A stretch of DNA of 64,000 nucleotides from Marchantia polymorpha subsp. ruderalis (GCA_037833965.1 AP031355.1:24701501-24765500), one strand, 5' to 3'; positions 48,321-61,096 are shown, counted from the stretch's first letter. Notes: generated by a model from the letters alone, not told the origin. Numbers and translations: made by a program.

Positions 48321-51074
48321 TCCGGGAGTTCTGAAGGTTGTAAGATACTCAGCTTTCCGCCTGTGCACAGGCGAAGAAAGTTTTGTCCTATGCGCGGACG
48401 AAGGAAGTTCGCATGCGCACAGGCGAAATAGGGTTTTGATGTAGGCGCAAAGTTCACCTACGCACAGGCGTCCGCCTGTGCACAGGCGCTTCGGCGTCGG
48501 CGGGAAATCCGCCTTCGGCCCTAGAAATGCGCCTTCGGAGGTAGAAATTGTACGGCGCCTTCTGCGCCAGCGCAACGGCGCGGACGAGCAAGGAGCCGCC
48601 AGAATAGTAAAATCCGTACGGACCGTACGGACTGTACGGACGGGACGGATGGATGCTCTCGTGGTCGGGCGGAGTTGCGGCGGCGAGAGCGTCGACGGAG
48701 AGACAAGGAACGAACAGTCTGGCGGAAGGCTGTTGACCGCGGTCAACGTCTTCCGCGCCAGCGCATCGACGCGGACGGACTTCGCCTACGCACAGGCGAA
48801 GCACCTGCGCACAGGCGGGTGAAGTTCCGCGTCGGCGGAAAATCCGCCGAGGAGTCCGCCTGCGCAAAGGCGGGAGTTGAACTTTTGTCCGACGTGCGGA
48901 CAAGCGCCGAAGGAGGAGGATTGGCTGAGGAGCGGTACGAACGAGTGTACCGCGCAAGGCGGAAAAGTCGCCTTCGGAGCTGCGCACCCATGTCCGCGGC
49001 GTAGTACGCTCGCGGAGTTCAAATTCGCCAATTCGAGCGTGTGAGTTAAATCGGCGTCGGCGGAGCGTGAAGCCGCGCGTGAGAGCGGAGACCGTTTTAG
49101 CGTAGAGCCGGCGCGGCCATCAATTGAGTCGACCCTCACGGGCAAGAGCCGACCATGACCTTCGACCGGGAGACGGAGAGCGTCCCATTCTTGAATTCGC
49201 GATTCCATTTTCTAGTGCGAGCTGCGCGCGTCCATCTGCTAGCTGCTAAGCATTCCCGACATCGCCGCGCAGAGGATTACTTGGTGATTGAGAGAGAAGT
49301 GAGTGCGCGTGATTTGGAATTGAGTGAGATTAGAGTTTGCCGAGGAAGCAAGGAGCTCGAGCGGAGCAGAGGGAGAATTAGTGAACAGGCGAATTCCAAG
49401 AACGCTATGTCGAGACTGAACCGATTGCGGATGCTGCCGCTCCGACTGCCACAGAACGGGCTGCGCGCTTACAAGGAACGGCTGATAGCAAGAAAGCTCG
49501 ATTTCTTGCTATGGGGATGGAACTACATTTGTGTGGATATGGTGCGCGAGTGGCTAGAGTCACAGAGACCACCTTCGCGCGGATTGCGTCCGCATGTCGA
49601 TCGGTGGACAGTCCAAGATTGGGCGCAAGCATTGGGGAGGTGTGCCGGCATCCCAGGGCACCTCCTCTTTGATAGTGAGAGCGTCAAGGTGTCTAAGCAG
49701 GACGAGGCGCAATTTGTGGAGTTGTTCAAGCGGGAGAAGTCTATCAAGAATGGGTACAAGACCCGCGATTACAAGGATCGCTTCCGCCGAACTGTGGCTA
49801 CGGCGCTGCTGCAATTACTGCAGCCACACCGCGCCTGCTACATCACATTGTGGCAGGTCTCTTTTGTGGAGTGCATCATTGAGGGAGCTCCAATTCACTG
49901 GGCGAGCATCCTGCACAGAGTGATGCGACAACACGCTTTTGAGGAGAAGGGGGGAACTCTAAATCACCTCTCTCCTTTCCTGATCAATTTTTATCGGCAG
50001 CGGAATTGTTTGACCGCGGCGGAGCTTGCTCGTTTTCCGCCGTTGTCCGTCGACCATCCCGGGAAGTATGTGCGGGATAACGAGGTCGACACTGACGCAG
50101 AGGAGTCGCCAACTTCTACTCCGCCAAGGCGGAGGGACGAAGGGAGAAATACTCCTGCAGCAAGAGTGCCGCGGAAGCGGCGATGGAGAGAGGAGTCCGA
50201 AGAGGAGCAGCATCAAGAACCCACTGCTCCCATTCGGCAGCGGCCGTTGCACGAAGTGTGCAGCCGGCCGAAGCAGAAGGCGCGCAGGCTTGTGTTACCA
50301 GCCAGCAGCGCGGACACGGCGACGATCGCCACGGAGAAATGAAGTGCGTCGCCGGAGAAGAACGAGGGAGCGCGGACGTCAACAGGAGCAACGGACCACG
50401 CTGCACCTTCGACGGACGAGAGGCAGCCTACGGGCCAAGGGCCTCCGGAGTTATCACGTGCGATGCGGACGGGTGTTCCGCCTGCGCACAGGCGTGCCTC
50501 GACGGAAAGGCGACCCCAAGCGGACATGGACCTACGCCTACGCGTAGGCAGATGCAGCCCGCCTTTGCACAGGCGTTCGCCTGTGCACAGGTCGCTTGTG
50601 CACATGCCGCCTGCGCACAGGCAGGATTCACCCCCGTTCCAACGTAGGAAGGGGAAGGAGCCGGCGGAAGATCCGCCTACGGGTCAAGGGCCTTTGGGAC
50701 CAGACCCTCCGGCACCCAACGCGCCGCGATTTGCGCCTTCGGCGCCAGGGCCTTCGGGTCAACGAGATGCGAGCAGGGAGCGTGCGGAGACCGCACCTTC
50801 GGCGGGTAATCCGCCGGTAGATGCGCCTTCGGCGGTAGGGCCTTCGGGCCAAGGGACATCAGGCGAGCGGCCTCCGGCTATGTCGCCTTCGGCGATAGAC
50901 GCCTTCGGCGCTGCGCCTGCGGCGGACAAGGCGCCGGCATTTGCGCCTGTGCACAGGCCAGACACAGCCCTCGCGTAGGACCGATCGAGGGAGCAGGACC
51001 TCACGGAGGAGCGGACTGTCTGTTCGCGGGACGAAATTTCAGTGCGCGATGCGCAATCAAACCCCGCGCAAACA
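48321..51074 (+). repeat. Diverged family A LTR fragment, plus orientation
   Basis: U3 piece with palindromes (48321-49154, no gene; short CCGTACGGA repeats at about 48613-48650) followed by ORF1-A up to the disordered middle. Clearly more diverged from E1 than the other family A copies, so an older or separate subfamily. It ends where a family B LTR begins (51075). Confidence 0.82.
49155..51060 (+). pseudogene. Diverged ORF1-A fragment, about one or two breaks
   Basis: Starts MTFDRETESVPFLNSRFHF at the same position as the other ORF1-A copies. The conserved domain is complete with replacements (LRLPQNGLRAYKERL, KLDFLLWGWNYICVD, TRDYKDRFRRTVATALL, some towards family B). The palindrome array is present (about 50560-50630). 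The C-terminal half is missing. A fossil useful for judging which residues are conserved. Confidence 0.8.
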
Positions 51075-54000
51075 TGTAATAACCCACCAAAGGCTAAAAC
51101 TGCAGTATGGTGGTAAAAAGATCGAACCCACAGGGACAAAGGCAACACACAAAGTAAAAGAGTCACGTTTAACAGACTTTTGTAGAGTTTGAATTCTAGG
51201 CGACTGTCACTCCAAGAAATACTGCAGTGCTCGACTCGGAGGCTCGACTCGGAGGAGGATCTCAACTCGGAGGATGCTCGGAGGATGCACGGTACAGCGT
51301 GGTCACTCAACACACACACACACACACACCTGAAACTGGCAAAAAGCACAACTCGGAGGTCGGTCAGGACCTCCGCTTCGGATTTCAGGAGGAAAGTGTC
51401 TCAAAAGTTCACTCAGAGGTTCTGCAGGTAGTGACTCCCACTCCGGCTTTTACTGCCCTTCCGCCAGGAACTAGCGTAGGGTACCCGGACTGGACTTCCC
51501 ACTTCGGAACGAAGCCTCTTCATACGCCGTGGACGTCACCCTCGACTCTCACACCAAACGCAGGGAGTGCAGACCCGACTGAGAACTTAACTGAGATATC
51601 GCAGGAGTGGAACTATCTGTTCGCACAGCACCCCTGTTGGCGTTTTCTGCACCGAATCCTCTTCTTGCTCTTCCGAGCTCGTCTCATCCTCAGTCTCGAG
51701 GATTTCAGTCGCCACCGAATCCCTTGGCGACTCCCTGGAACTGTGGCGCGCAGCAGCTTCTGCTGCGACTGCTGCTCCACTGCCTGCTAAAATATCCAGG
51801 GCAGTGGGAGATCCCACTGCTTGAGCCCCTGTTCCGGCTCGATCTTCGGTTTGTGAAGGGGTCGACGCCGCAGTGACTTTTGTCACTCTTGCACCGCCCG
51901 CTTCTGCTGCCTGTCCTTCCGGCGCAATCTGCGCGGAAGGTGTCCTTGCTGAAGGTGCGTCCGCCGAAGGCGTCCGCATACTGGTCGTTGGCCCCATCCG
52001 TCTTGCAGTCGGCGAATCCGGCTGACTCTCTGTTGTCCGACTCGCAGTCGGCCGACCAGCAGTTGTCCGACTGGGAGTCGGATACACCCTGCGCGTCTTG
52101 ACTCCACTTGGCCTGTTTGCTGGTGGCGTTCTTCCAGAAGTGCCTTCCGCCGAAGACGACCCTCTGAGGATTGTTGGCTCGTCAGCCAAACTCTCTTCCG
52201 CTTCCGGCCTGCTGTCCGGTTCAACGCGCCGTTCAGTTGGCCTTCCTTCCGCTTGTCGACCTTCAGTCATCCGACTCGCAGTCGGCCGGTCGTCAGTCCG
52301 TCCATCTCCTCCCGAAGGCCGTGGTGCCTTCTGTGCAGAGGTTTCTGCCGTCTTCCCTAGGACCTGAGCAATTATCTCTTCCTGTGTGAGATTCCGCCGG
52401 GTCGGAGTTCGCCTGGTCTCCTCAGTACCAGTTGGCATTCTGCGTGCCCTCTGTTTTGGTCGACTATGAGGCTCGGGGGTGGGCCGACCACGAGTCGGCG
52501 CAGATGGTACTTCCGGCTGCCTGTCCTCAGGTCCCTCATCCCACTTCCGCTTGCGCGGAATGCGCTCACTTCGACGTTCTTCTGCTGCTCTGGCTGGAGC
52601 CGGAGCCGGAGGCGTACTGGCAGGTTCCTCGTCCGGATCCGTGTCTACTTCGGCCTCCCTCGAATATCTACCTGGATAAGACCGGCTCAGCTGCGGAAAC
52701 CGAGTTTTCTCAGCATTCGTCAAACATCCCATCGCCCGGTAAAACACGATTAAGTAAGGCGATAGATGATTGAGCGTTCCTCCCCTCTCTTCTTGCGCAT
52801 GTTGGCGCGTCACCTTCCACAGGAGCCGTGCCCAATGCACCGGAGCTCCTGACAACACTAGCTCCACGAACTCTACCTGCCAACCATGCATGTAAGCGGT
52901 CTTGGTCGGCTGCAATATCTGCAGCAATGCTGTCGCGACATTTCTCCGCAATCGATCCTTGTAATCCCGAGTCCGGAAACCGTTCTTGGGATGTCTAGCC
53001 ACTTTGAAGAGCTCATTGTAAGAGACTTCTTCCTCCTGGGACACTTTCACGCTGTCGGCCTCGAAGAGGAGATCCCCTTCCTCGCCGGCACACCTGCCCA
53101 ACACCTGCGCCCAATTGCAAATTTCCCATCTCTCTGGGTGTGGGCTAAATCCGCGAGAAGGCTTGTGTCTCTCTTGCAGATACTCGCGCACCATCTCCGG
53201 ACACGTCCAATTCCACCCCCAGAGGAGAAAATCGAGCTTCAGCCTCGTCAGCACATCTTGAAATGCGCGTAGACCGATCTGCGGCACCCTGAGTGGAGAC
53301 ACTCGCAGTTGGGGAACCTTCGACATTGCGTTGTCTGCACACACAAACGTTCTCCCTTTCGCTCACTCTCTCACAATCGCCACTGCGCGTCGGCCACTCA
53401 AGCACTGACTGCTCACTCTCTCTGCGCTCGTTCAAGATCGCTACTCCCAATTCTTTCAAGGTCCGCCAAGATCCTTGTGCAACTCGTTTCCGCACTCTCT
53501 ACTCTCACTGCAGGTCGCTCCGCCCTTGCGCGTAATCTTGGAACTGGAAATTGCAAAGTCAAGAATGAGAGAATGAGACTGGAGCGCAGTCTTTTCTTCT
53601 CCGATTTCAAGAACGTCCAACGTTCTTACTGGTTGCAACGTACGCAGCCGGCTATACGGCTTAACGGTTCGCCCTTTGCATGCGCGAATTCACGTCTCCG
53701 CATTGCGCGCATTCGCATGCTTAAACGTTGAATTCTCCCGCCGCCGCCACCTTCCGGACTCGAGTCCGCTGCAGGGTATACGTCGGCCCTGTTGTCTTTT
53801 CCTAACCCGCCCTTCTCCGGAGGCGTGTCGCCGCTGGTGCGTTCATTATCCGTCGGCGCCTTGCTGGAGGCGCACATCCAGCCGGAGCGAATTACGCCGG
53901 CGCGCAGTCGTACCGCCTATTTTGTCCTTTATGCCTCGTCCGTTGCTGCCAGCGCATATCCGTCAGCGCAACTCATGCCAGCGCATCCGGCCGTCAGCGC

Positions 54001-54681
54001 CACGTCGGAGGCGTACATCCGACCGGCGCTTTCCTTCCATGAACAGCCGCCAAGGGCGCTTCCGACTCTGAGTTGGTTTCCTCCTGTGAGCGCGTGATTC
54101 CGCCGAAGGCGCATCGCCGAGGGCGTACGGGAATCCTTTCCGGCTGTGAACCCTAGCGCGAACGGCGCATGTCCGGCTACGAGTTTTCCGACGCTCATAA
54201 CTTCTCCATTCCTGATCCATCTCCGGCGCTCTTGGACTCGTTAGAACGAGCGTCCCGAGCTCTTTCTAATGCAACTTCAACCAACTGGATCTACCGTGTA
54301 TCCCGATTGTTATGAAGGTTTTCCCTTTCCGCGCTAGCGACGCTTCGCCGAAGGCGCACTCATGGTCGGACGCCTTTAGAGGTCCGGGCCCTTCTCCTGA
54401 CGTCTTTAGCAAAACCTCCTCCTGAGGTGTCTGCGCCGGAAGCGTAGCTTCCTTATACGCTAGAGGCGCGTGAGTAGAGACACCTCAAAAAGGAGCTTTT
54501 GCCGAAGGCGCCGAAGACGTTGGCGTTGGTACATCCGACTACGTGATTCTTTGTGCCCTCGTGACGATCTCCTCAATCCACTCTATTTTGCGTACCCTTC
54601 TCTAGCTACAAACACTGCTTTGGTACTAGTTTTCTAAAATTGTTTAAATTCTGCAAAAAAAACAAAAAGTGTGTTACCACA
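51075..54681 (-). repeat. Family B LTR with internal deletion (3607 bp)
   Basis: Exact ends TGTGGTAACACAC (54681) and GGGTTATTACA (51075, family B type). Gene-free 51075-51590: U5 with a GGAGGCTCGACTC-type direct repeat (about 51233-51290) and a CA repeat (51310-51329). TATA box and the ORF1 C-terminal part are lost. 53345-54681 is U3. Flanks AAACA and CGCGC do not match, so there is no target duplication. Confidence 0.85.
51597..53610 (-). pseudogene. ORF1-B fragment in the shortened LTR, about two breaks
   Basis: N-terminal basic part, conserved domain (LRVPQIGLRAF, LGRCAGEEGDLLFE, GTLNHLSPYLIVFYR), disordered middle with GRPTASRTTESQPDS repeats, and SEEQEEDSVQKTPTGVLCEQ, ending at LLRYL where the LTR continues with U5. 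Coiled coil absent. About two breaks. Confidence 0.8.
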
Positions 54682-57600
54682 CGCGCGCACCCGACAAGAA
54701 GGTTTCTAATTTCCTCGCTACTCGCCGCCGACTCCGACTGTCACCCTCCGTCAAAGCCGCCGCCCGAAGCTCGAACTCTCTGAGTGTGATCCTCTCTTGA
54801 GCTGCCACCTCCCAATGGGCGTATCCTTTTAGACAGTGAGTCACCCGCGTCGCCAACTCTTCTCGCGCCCTGCAGCTGCCTTCCACCTCTGCTAGCTGCA
54901 TTTCCGCTTCCGCACGCTGCGCCCTCAAATCCGAGCACTCGGATTGCAAGTTGCGCAACAACTCCTCATCCTCCTTGCGGCCTCTTTGACTTTCTTCTAA
55001 GGCGCGCGTCTGGCGCGCAAGCTCGGCTGCTAGGATGCGGTTTTGTCTCCGCTCTTCCTGCAATTCCGACTCGATCTTTGCCCGCATTAGCTCGGCATCC
55101 GCCTGGCTTTTCGTCGCCGCATCCTCCCTCTGCTGCTGCAAGGCTTGGTATAGCTTCTGTGTGACCGCCAGGTGTTGTCGGAGGGCAGTATTCCTCTCCT
55201 GATATACGTGGCACCTAGAGGCCCAAGTGGCCACCTTGCTCCTCGTCCTGCGCTTGACAGTCTCCACATAAGACTGCGGTTTTCCAGTACCCGAGTACTT
55301 GGATGTCTTGCGATCCAGATCTCGCAGGAGTGGGACTATCTGCTCGCACAACACCCCTGTTGGCGTTTTCTGCACAGAATCCGCTTCCTGCTCTTCCGAG
55401 CTCGTCTCATCCTCAGTCTCGAGGATTTCAGTCGCCATCGAATCCCTTGGCGACTCCCTGGAACTGTGGCGCGCAGCAGCTTCCGCTGCGACTGCCACAC
55501 CACTGCCTGCTAATATATCCAGGGCAGTGGGGGATCCCACTGCTTGAGCCCCTGTTCCGGCTCGATCTTCGGTCTCCGAAGGGGTCGACGCCGCAGTGAC
55601 TCTTGTCACCTTTGCACCGCCCGCTTCTGCTGCCTGCCCTTCCGGCGCAATCTGCGCGGAAGGTGTCTTCGCTGAAGGTGCGTCCGCCGAAGGCGTCCGC
55701 ACACTGGTCGCCGGCCCTGTCCGTCTCGCAGTCGGCGAATCCGGCCGACTCTCTATTGACCGACTCGCAGTCGGTCGACCAGCAATTGTCCGTATGGGAG
55801 TCGGATACACCCTGCGCGTCTTCACTCCACTTGGCCTGCTTGCTGGTGGCGTTTTCCCAGAATTGCCTTCCGCCGAAGACGACCTTCTGAGGGTTGTTGG
55901 CTCGTCAGCCAAACTCTCTTCTGCTTCCGGCCTGCTGTCCGGTACGCCCGGTCTCCTCAGTACTAGTTGGCATTTTGCGTGCCCTCTGTTTTGGTCGACT
56001 GTGAGGCTCGTGGGTGGGCCGACCACGGGTCGGCGCAGCTAGCACTTCCGGCTGCCTGTCCTCAGGTCGCTCATCCCACTTCCGCTTTCGCGGAATGTGC
56101 TCACTTCGACGTTCTTCTGCTGCTCTTGTTGGGGCCGGAGCCGGAGGCGGACTGGCAGGTTCCTCGTCCGGATCCGTGTCTACTTCGGCCTCCCGTGAGT
56201 ATCTACCTAGATAGCTCTATGTCAGCAGCGGAAACCGTGTCCGCTCTGAATTTGTCAAACATCCCATCGCCCGATAAAACACAATCAAGTAAGGCGAAAG
56301 ATGATTGAGGGTTCCTCCTTTCTCTTCTTGCGCATGTTGGCGCGTCACCTTCCACAGGAGTCGTGCCCAATGCACTAGAGCTCTTGACAACACTAGCTCC
56401 ACAAATTCTACCTGCCAACCATGCATGTAAGCGGTCTTGGTCGGCTGCAATATCTGCAGCAATGCAGTCGCGACATTTCTCCGCAATCGATCTTTGTAAT
56501 CCCGTGTCCGGAAACCGTTCTTGGGATGCCTGGCAACTTTGAAGAGCTCATTGTAGGAGATTTCTTCCTCCTGGGACACCTTCACGCTATCGGCCTCGAA
56601 GAGGAGATCCCCTTCCTCGCCGGCACACCTGCCCAACACCTGCGCCTAGTTACAAATGTCCCATCTTTCTGGATGTGGACGGAATCCGCGTGAGGGCTTG
56701 TGTCTCTCTTGCAGATACTCGCGCACCATCTCCGGACATGTCCAGTTCCACCCCCACAGGAGGAAATCGAGCTTCAGCCCCATCAGCACATCTTGAAATG
56801 CGCGTAGACCGATCTGCGGCACCCTGAGTGGAGACACTCGCAGCTGGGGAACCTTCGACATTGCGTTACCTGCACACACAAACGTTCTCCCTTTCGCTCG
56901 CTCTCTCACAATCGCCACTGCGCGTCGGCCGCTCAAGCACTGACTGCTCACTCTCTCTTCGCTCACGCTCAAGTTCGCTACTCGCAATTCTCTCCAAGGT
57001 CTGTCAAGATCCTCGCGCAACTCGTCTCCGCACTCTCTCCTCTCACTGCAGGTCTCTCCGCCCTTGCGCGTAATCTTGGAAGCTGAAACTCGCAAAATCA
57101 AGAATGAGAGAATGAGACTGGGGCGAAGTCTTTTCTTCTCCGAATTCAAGAACGTCCAACGTTCTTACTGGTTACAACGTACGCAGCCGGCTATACGGCC
57201 TAACGGTTCGCCCTTTGCATGCGCGAATTCACGTCTCCGCACTGCGCGCATTCGCATGCGTGAATGTTGAATTCTCTCGCCGCCGCCGTCTTCCAGACTC
57301 GAGTCCGCCGCAGGGTATACGTCGGCTATGTTGTCTTTCCCTAACCCGTCCATCACCGGAGGCGTATCGCCGCTGGCGTGTTCCTTATCCATCGGCGCCT
57401 TGCTGGAGGCGCACATCCAGTCGGCGCGAATTACGCCGGCGCGTATTCGTACCGCTTATTTTGTCCTCTATGCCTCGTCGCATATCCCGCCGGCGCAAAT
57501 CATGCCAGCGCAAATCATGCCAACGCATCCGGCCATCAGCGCCACGTCGGAGGCGTACATCCGCCCGGCGCTTACCTTCCATGAGCAGCCGCCAAAGGCG

Positions 57601-58224
57601 CTTCCGACTCTGAGTTGGTTTCCTCCCATGAGCGCGCGATTCCGCCGAAGGCGCATCGCCGAGGACGTACGGGAGTCCTTTCCGGCTGTGAACCCTAGCG
57701 CGAACGGCGCATGTCCGGCTACGAGTTTTCCAACGCTCATAACTTCTCCGTCCCTGATCCATCTCCAACGCTCTTGGGTTCGTTAGAACGAGCGTCCCGA
57801 GCTCTTTCTAATGCGACTTCAACCAACTGGATCTACTGTGTATTCCGATCGTTATGAAGGTTTTCCCTTTCCGCGCTAGCGGCGCATCGCCGAAGGCGCA
57901 CTCATGGTCAGACGCCTTCAGAGGTCTGGGCCCTTCTTCTGACGTTTTTAGCAAAACCTCCTCCTGAGGTGTCTGTGCCGGAAGCGTAGCTTCCTTAAAC
58001 GCTGGAAGCGCGTGAGTAGAGACGCCTCAGAAAAGGAGCTTTTGCCGAAGGCGCCGAAGACATTGGCGTTGGTACATCCGACTACGCGATTCTTTGTGAC
58101 CTCGTGACGATCTCATCAATCCACTCTATTTAACGTACCCTTTTCTAACTACAAACACTGCTTCGGTACTAGTTTTCTAAAATTGTTTAAATTCTGCAAA
58201 AAAAACAAAAAGTGTGTTACCACA
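54682..58224 (-). repeat. 3' LTR of E4 (family B), U3 part
   Basis: Starts TGTGGTAACACAC at 58224 reading left. 57150-58224 is U3 without a gene, matching 19252-20322; then ORF1-B. It ends inside the ORF1 C-terminus; R and U5 are missing. Confidence 0.87.
54690..57149 (-). pseudogene. ORF1-B in the E4 3' LTR, about three breaks
   Basis: Start MNSEKKRLRPSLILSF, conserved domain, a shortened disordered middle, acidic SSEEQEADSVQ, LLRDLDRKTSKYSG and a full coiled coil up to RRVARKLETFLSG, one helix further than in E2. This shows that ORF1-B originally resembled ORF1-A to the C-terminus (RRKVAKKLEAFLSKA). About three breaks. Confidence 0.8.
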
Positions 58225-58226
58225 TG

Positions 58227-58237
58227 CCCCCCTCCTC
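58227..58237 (-). promoter_or_regulatory. Polypurine tract of E4
   Basis: GAGGAGGGGGG on the minus strand, two bases before the LTR start. Confidence 0.88.
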
Positions 58238-58261
58238 AATTGTGAGCGCCCATGCGAACAT

Positions 58262-61075
58262 TTACACGTGGTATTTCTTCAGACGCCACCCGTTCACGCG
58301 GGTGCCTAACCATTCTCCTGTCAGTTCTGCGAGTTGGATTGAGCCATTGGGGAAAACTTCGATCACCTTGTAAGGTCCCATCCATCTCAAGTGTAGCTTG
58401 CCTGGAAATCTAGCATGTCTGCTATCGTAGAGCAGAGCCAAGTCGCCCTTCTCAAGTAGTACTGGTTTGAGTCTTCGATCGTACTTCTCCTTCCGCCTGA
58501 GCTGTAGTTGCTTTGTTCGATCTTCGGCCTCTTGACGTCTTTCCTCCAGTGCCATTACTTCTTGCAGTCGATATGCCTGACTTTCTTCCGCATCCAGCCT
58601 TCTCTGATCTAAGGTCCTCTTGGTGGGTATCTCGAATTCGATGGGTAAGATCGGATGCTGCCCATAAACCAGAAAGTAAGGTGTTTGCCTGGTTGTGACT
58701 TTTTCTGCCGTTCTGTATGCCCATAAGGCGGCCGGTAGCTTGGTGTCCCAGTCGTGAGCATGATTCACAGTTACCTTGAGGAGTATCTTACAGAGCAATC
58801 CATTGGACTTCTCTGTCAGACCATTCGCCTTGGGGTTGTATGGAGTAGTCTTCCGATGCTTAATCTGGAAGTGCCGCGTCAAACTTTCTATCACCTGATT
58901 CAGAAAGTGCGTTCCCCTGTCACTGACTATTTCTAGTGGGCACCCGTAGCGTGTGATGATTGATTCGAATAGGAACCGTGCTACTGCTGCTGCGTCGTCG
59001 TGCCTTGTGGCCTCTGCCTCCACCATCTTTGTCGCATAGTCTGTTGCTACCAATATGTAGCGCCTGCGCGTGCCTTTAGTGACAGGTTGTATTGGTCCCA
59101 CGAAGTCGATCCCCCAATTTTCAAATGGTGCCAAGGGCATGATCGATGTCAGAGGCCATCTCGTGGTCGGAGTCGGCCTTCCCGTCCTCTGGCAGCTATC
59201 GCATTTGCGAACGTAGTCGTGTACATCTTTGAACATCGTCGGCCACCAGTATCCTGCATTCACAATTTTGGTCACTGTATTCCTGGTGGCGTAATGACCA
59301 TCAGCGTCTTCTGTGTGCATGGCTTTAACGACTCGCGGAACTTCGGACTCCTCTAAGCATCTGCACAACCTCTCGTCTGCCATTTTCTTGAATAAGACCC
59401 CCTGTTGGAGCTGGTAAGGTCCCGCTTTATGAACGAAGACTGTGCGCTGCTCCGCATCCAATCCTTCCGGACATTGGAGTGTGAGCAGAAACCTGTACAA
59501 GTCCGCGTACCTGGACTCATGGCTGGCGGACAACTGAAAAAGTTGTTCGTCGGGAAAATCATCCACTACTTCCTCTTCTATGGGTTCGGTCCATAGTCGG
59601 GAGAGGTAGTCCGCGTTCTCATGGTGAACGCCTTTCCTAGTCTGCACAGTGTAGGTGAATTCCTGCAGCAGTAGTACCCACCTGGCAATTCGTCCGGACA
59701 GATCCGCCTTCTTCACCAGGTGCTGTAAGGCGTAATGATCCACATGAAACACGAACTCGTAGCAGATTAAATAATGTCTGAACTTCTTACAGGAGTACAC
59801 CATTCCCAACGCCTCCCTCTCAGTTGTTGTGTACTTCTTCTCTGCTGCTGACAACTGACGGCTTGCGAAATAAATCGGGTAGTCTTTCTTGTTGTCGTCC
59901 TTCTGACTGAGAACCACTCCGATTGCAAATGCCGACGTGTCTACATAGACATGGAAAGGTCTGTTCCAATCCGGACTTCTCAGAACCGGAGCAGTCGTCA
60001 GTTTGGCTTTGAGTGTTTCAAAGGCTAGCTGTTGCTCCTTGCCCCACACATAGGGTTCCTCCTTCTTAAGCAGCTTCGTAAGATCGGCTGCCAAGATGGC
60101 GTACATATTTATGAACCTTCTGTAATAGCCTACATGGCCAAGGAAGGCCCTCAACTCACGCAGGTTCGTCGGCGGCTGAAGTTCGAGAATAATCTTCACC
60201 TTCTCTACATCCACTGCAATGCCATCGGACGAAACTCTGTGCCCCAGCAGGATTCCGCTGGTCATGAAGAAAAAACACTTCTCAGGGTGCAAGGACAAGC
60301 TGCTCTCCCGACATCTGTCAAACGTCTGCCGAAGATGGTTAAGGTGCTCCGACCTCTTACCGAAAACACAAAAGTCGTCAATGAAAATTTCCAGGAACTT
60401 CCTCATGTGCTCTTGGAAGATGTTTGTCATCATCCGCTGGAACGTTGCTGGCGCGTTGCACAGCCCGAACGGCATCTTGTGATAAGCATAGGTTCCCCAG
60501 TCGGTCGTGAAGGTTGTTTTGTCCTTGTCCTGTTCTCTGATGGACACCTGGTTGTAGCCGGAGAATCCGTCTAGGAAACTGTAGCATTCATGCCCTGCGA
60601 CATGGTCCAAAATAGAGTCCGTGAAAGGGAGAGGGTGATGGTCCTTCCTCGTTGCTGCGTTCAGCTTTCGGAAGTCCTGGCACACCCGGATCTTACCCGT
60701 CAGTTTCTTGGGCACGATTACGATAGGCGACACCCACTCGCTACTGAGTACCGGGTAGATGATCCCTGCGCTCAGGTACTTATCGATTTCGTCCTTCACC
60801 AATAATGAATATTTTGGGTTGAGCCTGTATTGGCGTTGGCGAACCGGAACTGCCTCGTCCAACAAGTCGATCCTGTGCTCCCCATACCTTGCAGGTATGC
60901 CTTTCATGTCTTCAATCTTCCATGCGAAGACATCCTCATACTGGCGAAGAAACGCCTGTACCCTGTTCAACTCTTCTCCTTGTACCTGGCTTGACACCTT
61001 CAAGCCTTTATCTGGACTGAGCTGCAGTTCGCAGCAGTCACTTGGGTCGACAATCCCCTCTGTGTGACTGATCAC
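58262..61075 (-). CDS. pol: Pol of E4: RT - RNase H - integrase, open 937 aa
   Basis: Family B Pol, nearly identical to that of E2. RT with FIDDFCVFG, RNase H, integrase HHCC (KCDSCQRTGR), DDE (GIDFVGP, VSDRGTHF, LTEKSNG), tail RWMGPYKVIEVFPNGS; no chromodomain. In phase with the leaky UAG upstream. Looks whole. Confidence 0.94.
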   Translation of the reverse strand: MISHTEGIVDPSDCCELQLSPDKGLKVSSQVQGEELNRVQAFLRQYEDVFAWKIEDMKGIPARYGEHRIDLLDEAVPVRQRQYRLNPKYSLLVKDEIDKYLSAGIIYPVLSSEWVSPIVIVPKKLTGKIRVCQDFRKLNAATRKDHHPLPFTDSILDHVAGHECYSFLDGFSGYNQVSIREQDKDKTTFTTDWGTYAYHKMPFGLCNAPATFQRMMTNIFQEHMRKFLEIFIDDFCVFGKRSEHLNHLRQTFDRCRESSLSLHPEKCFFFMTSGILLGHRVSSDGIAVDVEKVKIILELQPPTNLRELRAFLGHVGYYRRFINMYAILAADLTKLLKKEEPYVWGKEQQLAFETLKAKLTTAPVLRSPDWNRPFHVYVDTSAFAIGVVLSQKDDNKKDYPIYFASRQLSAAEKKYTTTEREALGMVYSCKKFRHYLICYEFVFHVDHYALQHLVKKADLSGRIARWVLLLQEFTYTVQTRKGVHHENADYLSRLWTEPIEEEVVDDFPDEQLFQLSASHESRYADLYRFLLTLQCPEGLDAEQRTVFVHKAGPYQLQQGVLFKKMADERLCRCLEESEVPRVVKAMHTEDADGHYATRNTVTKIVNAGYWWPTMFKDVHDYVRKCDSCQRTGRPTPTTRWPLTSIMPLAPFENWGIDFVGPIQPVTKGTRRRYILVATDYATKMVEAEATRHDDAAAVARFLFESIITRYGCPLEIVSDRGTHFLNQVIESLTRHFQIKHRKTTPYNPKANGLTEKSNGLLCKILLKVTVNHAHDWDTKLPAALWAYRTAEKVTTRQTPYFLVYGQHPILPIEFEIPTKRTLDQRRLDAEESQAYRLQEVMALEERRQEAEDRTKQLQLRRKEKYDRRLKPVLLEKGDLALLYDSRHARFPGKLHLRWMGPYKVIEVFPNGSIQLAELTGEWLGTRVNGWRLKKYHV

Positions 61076-61096
61076 GCTTCTGCCCAGTCCGGCTGC

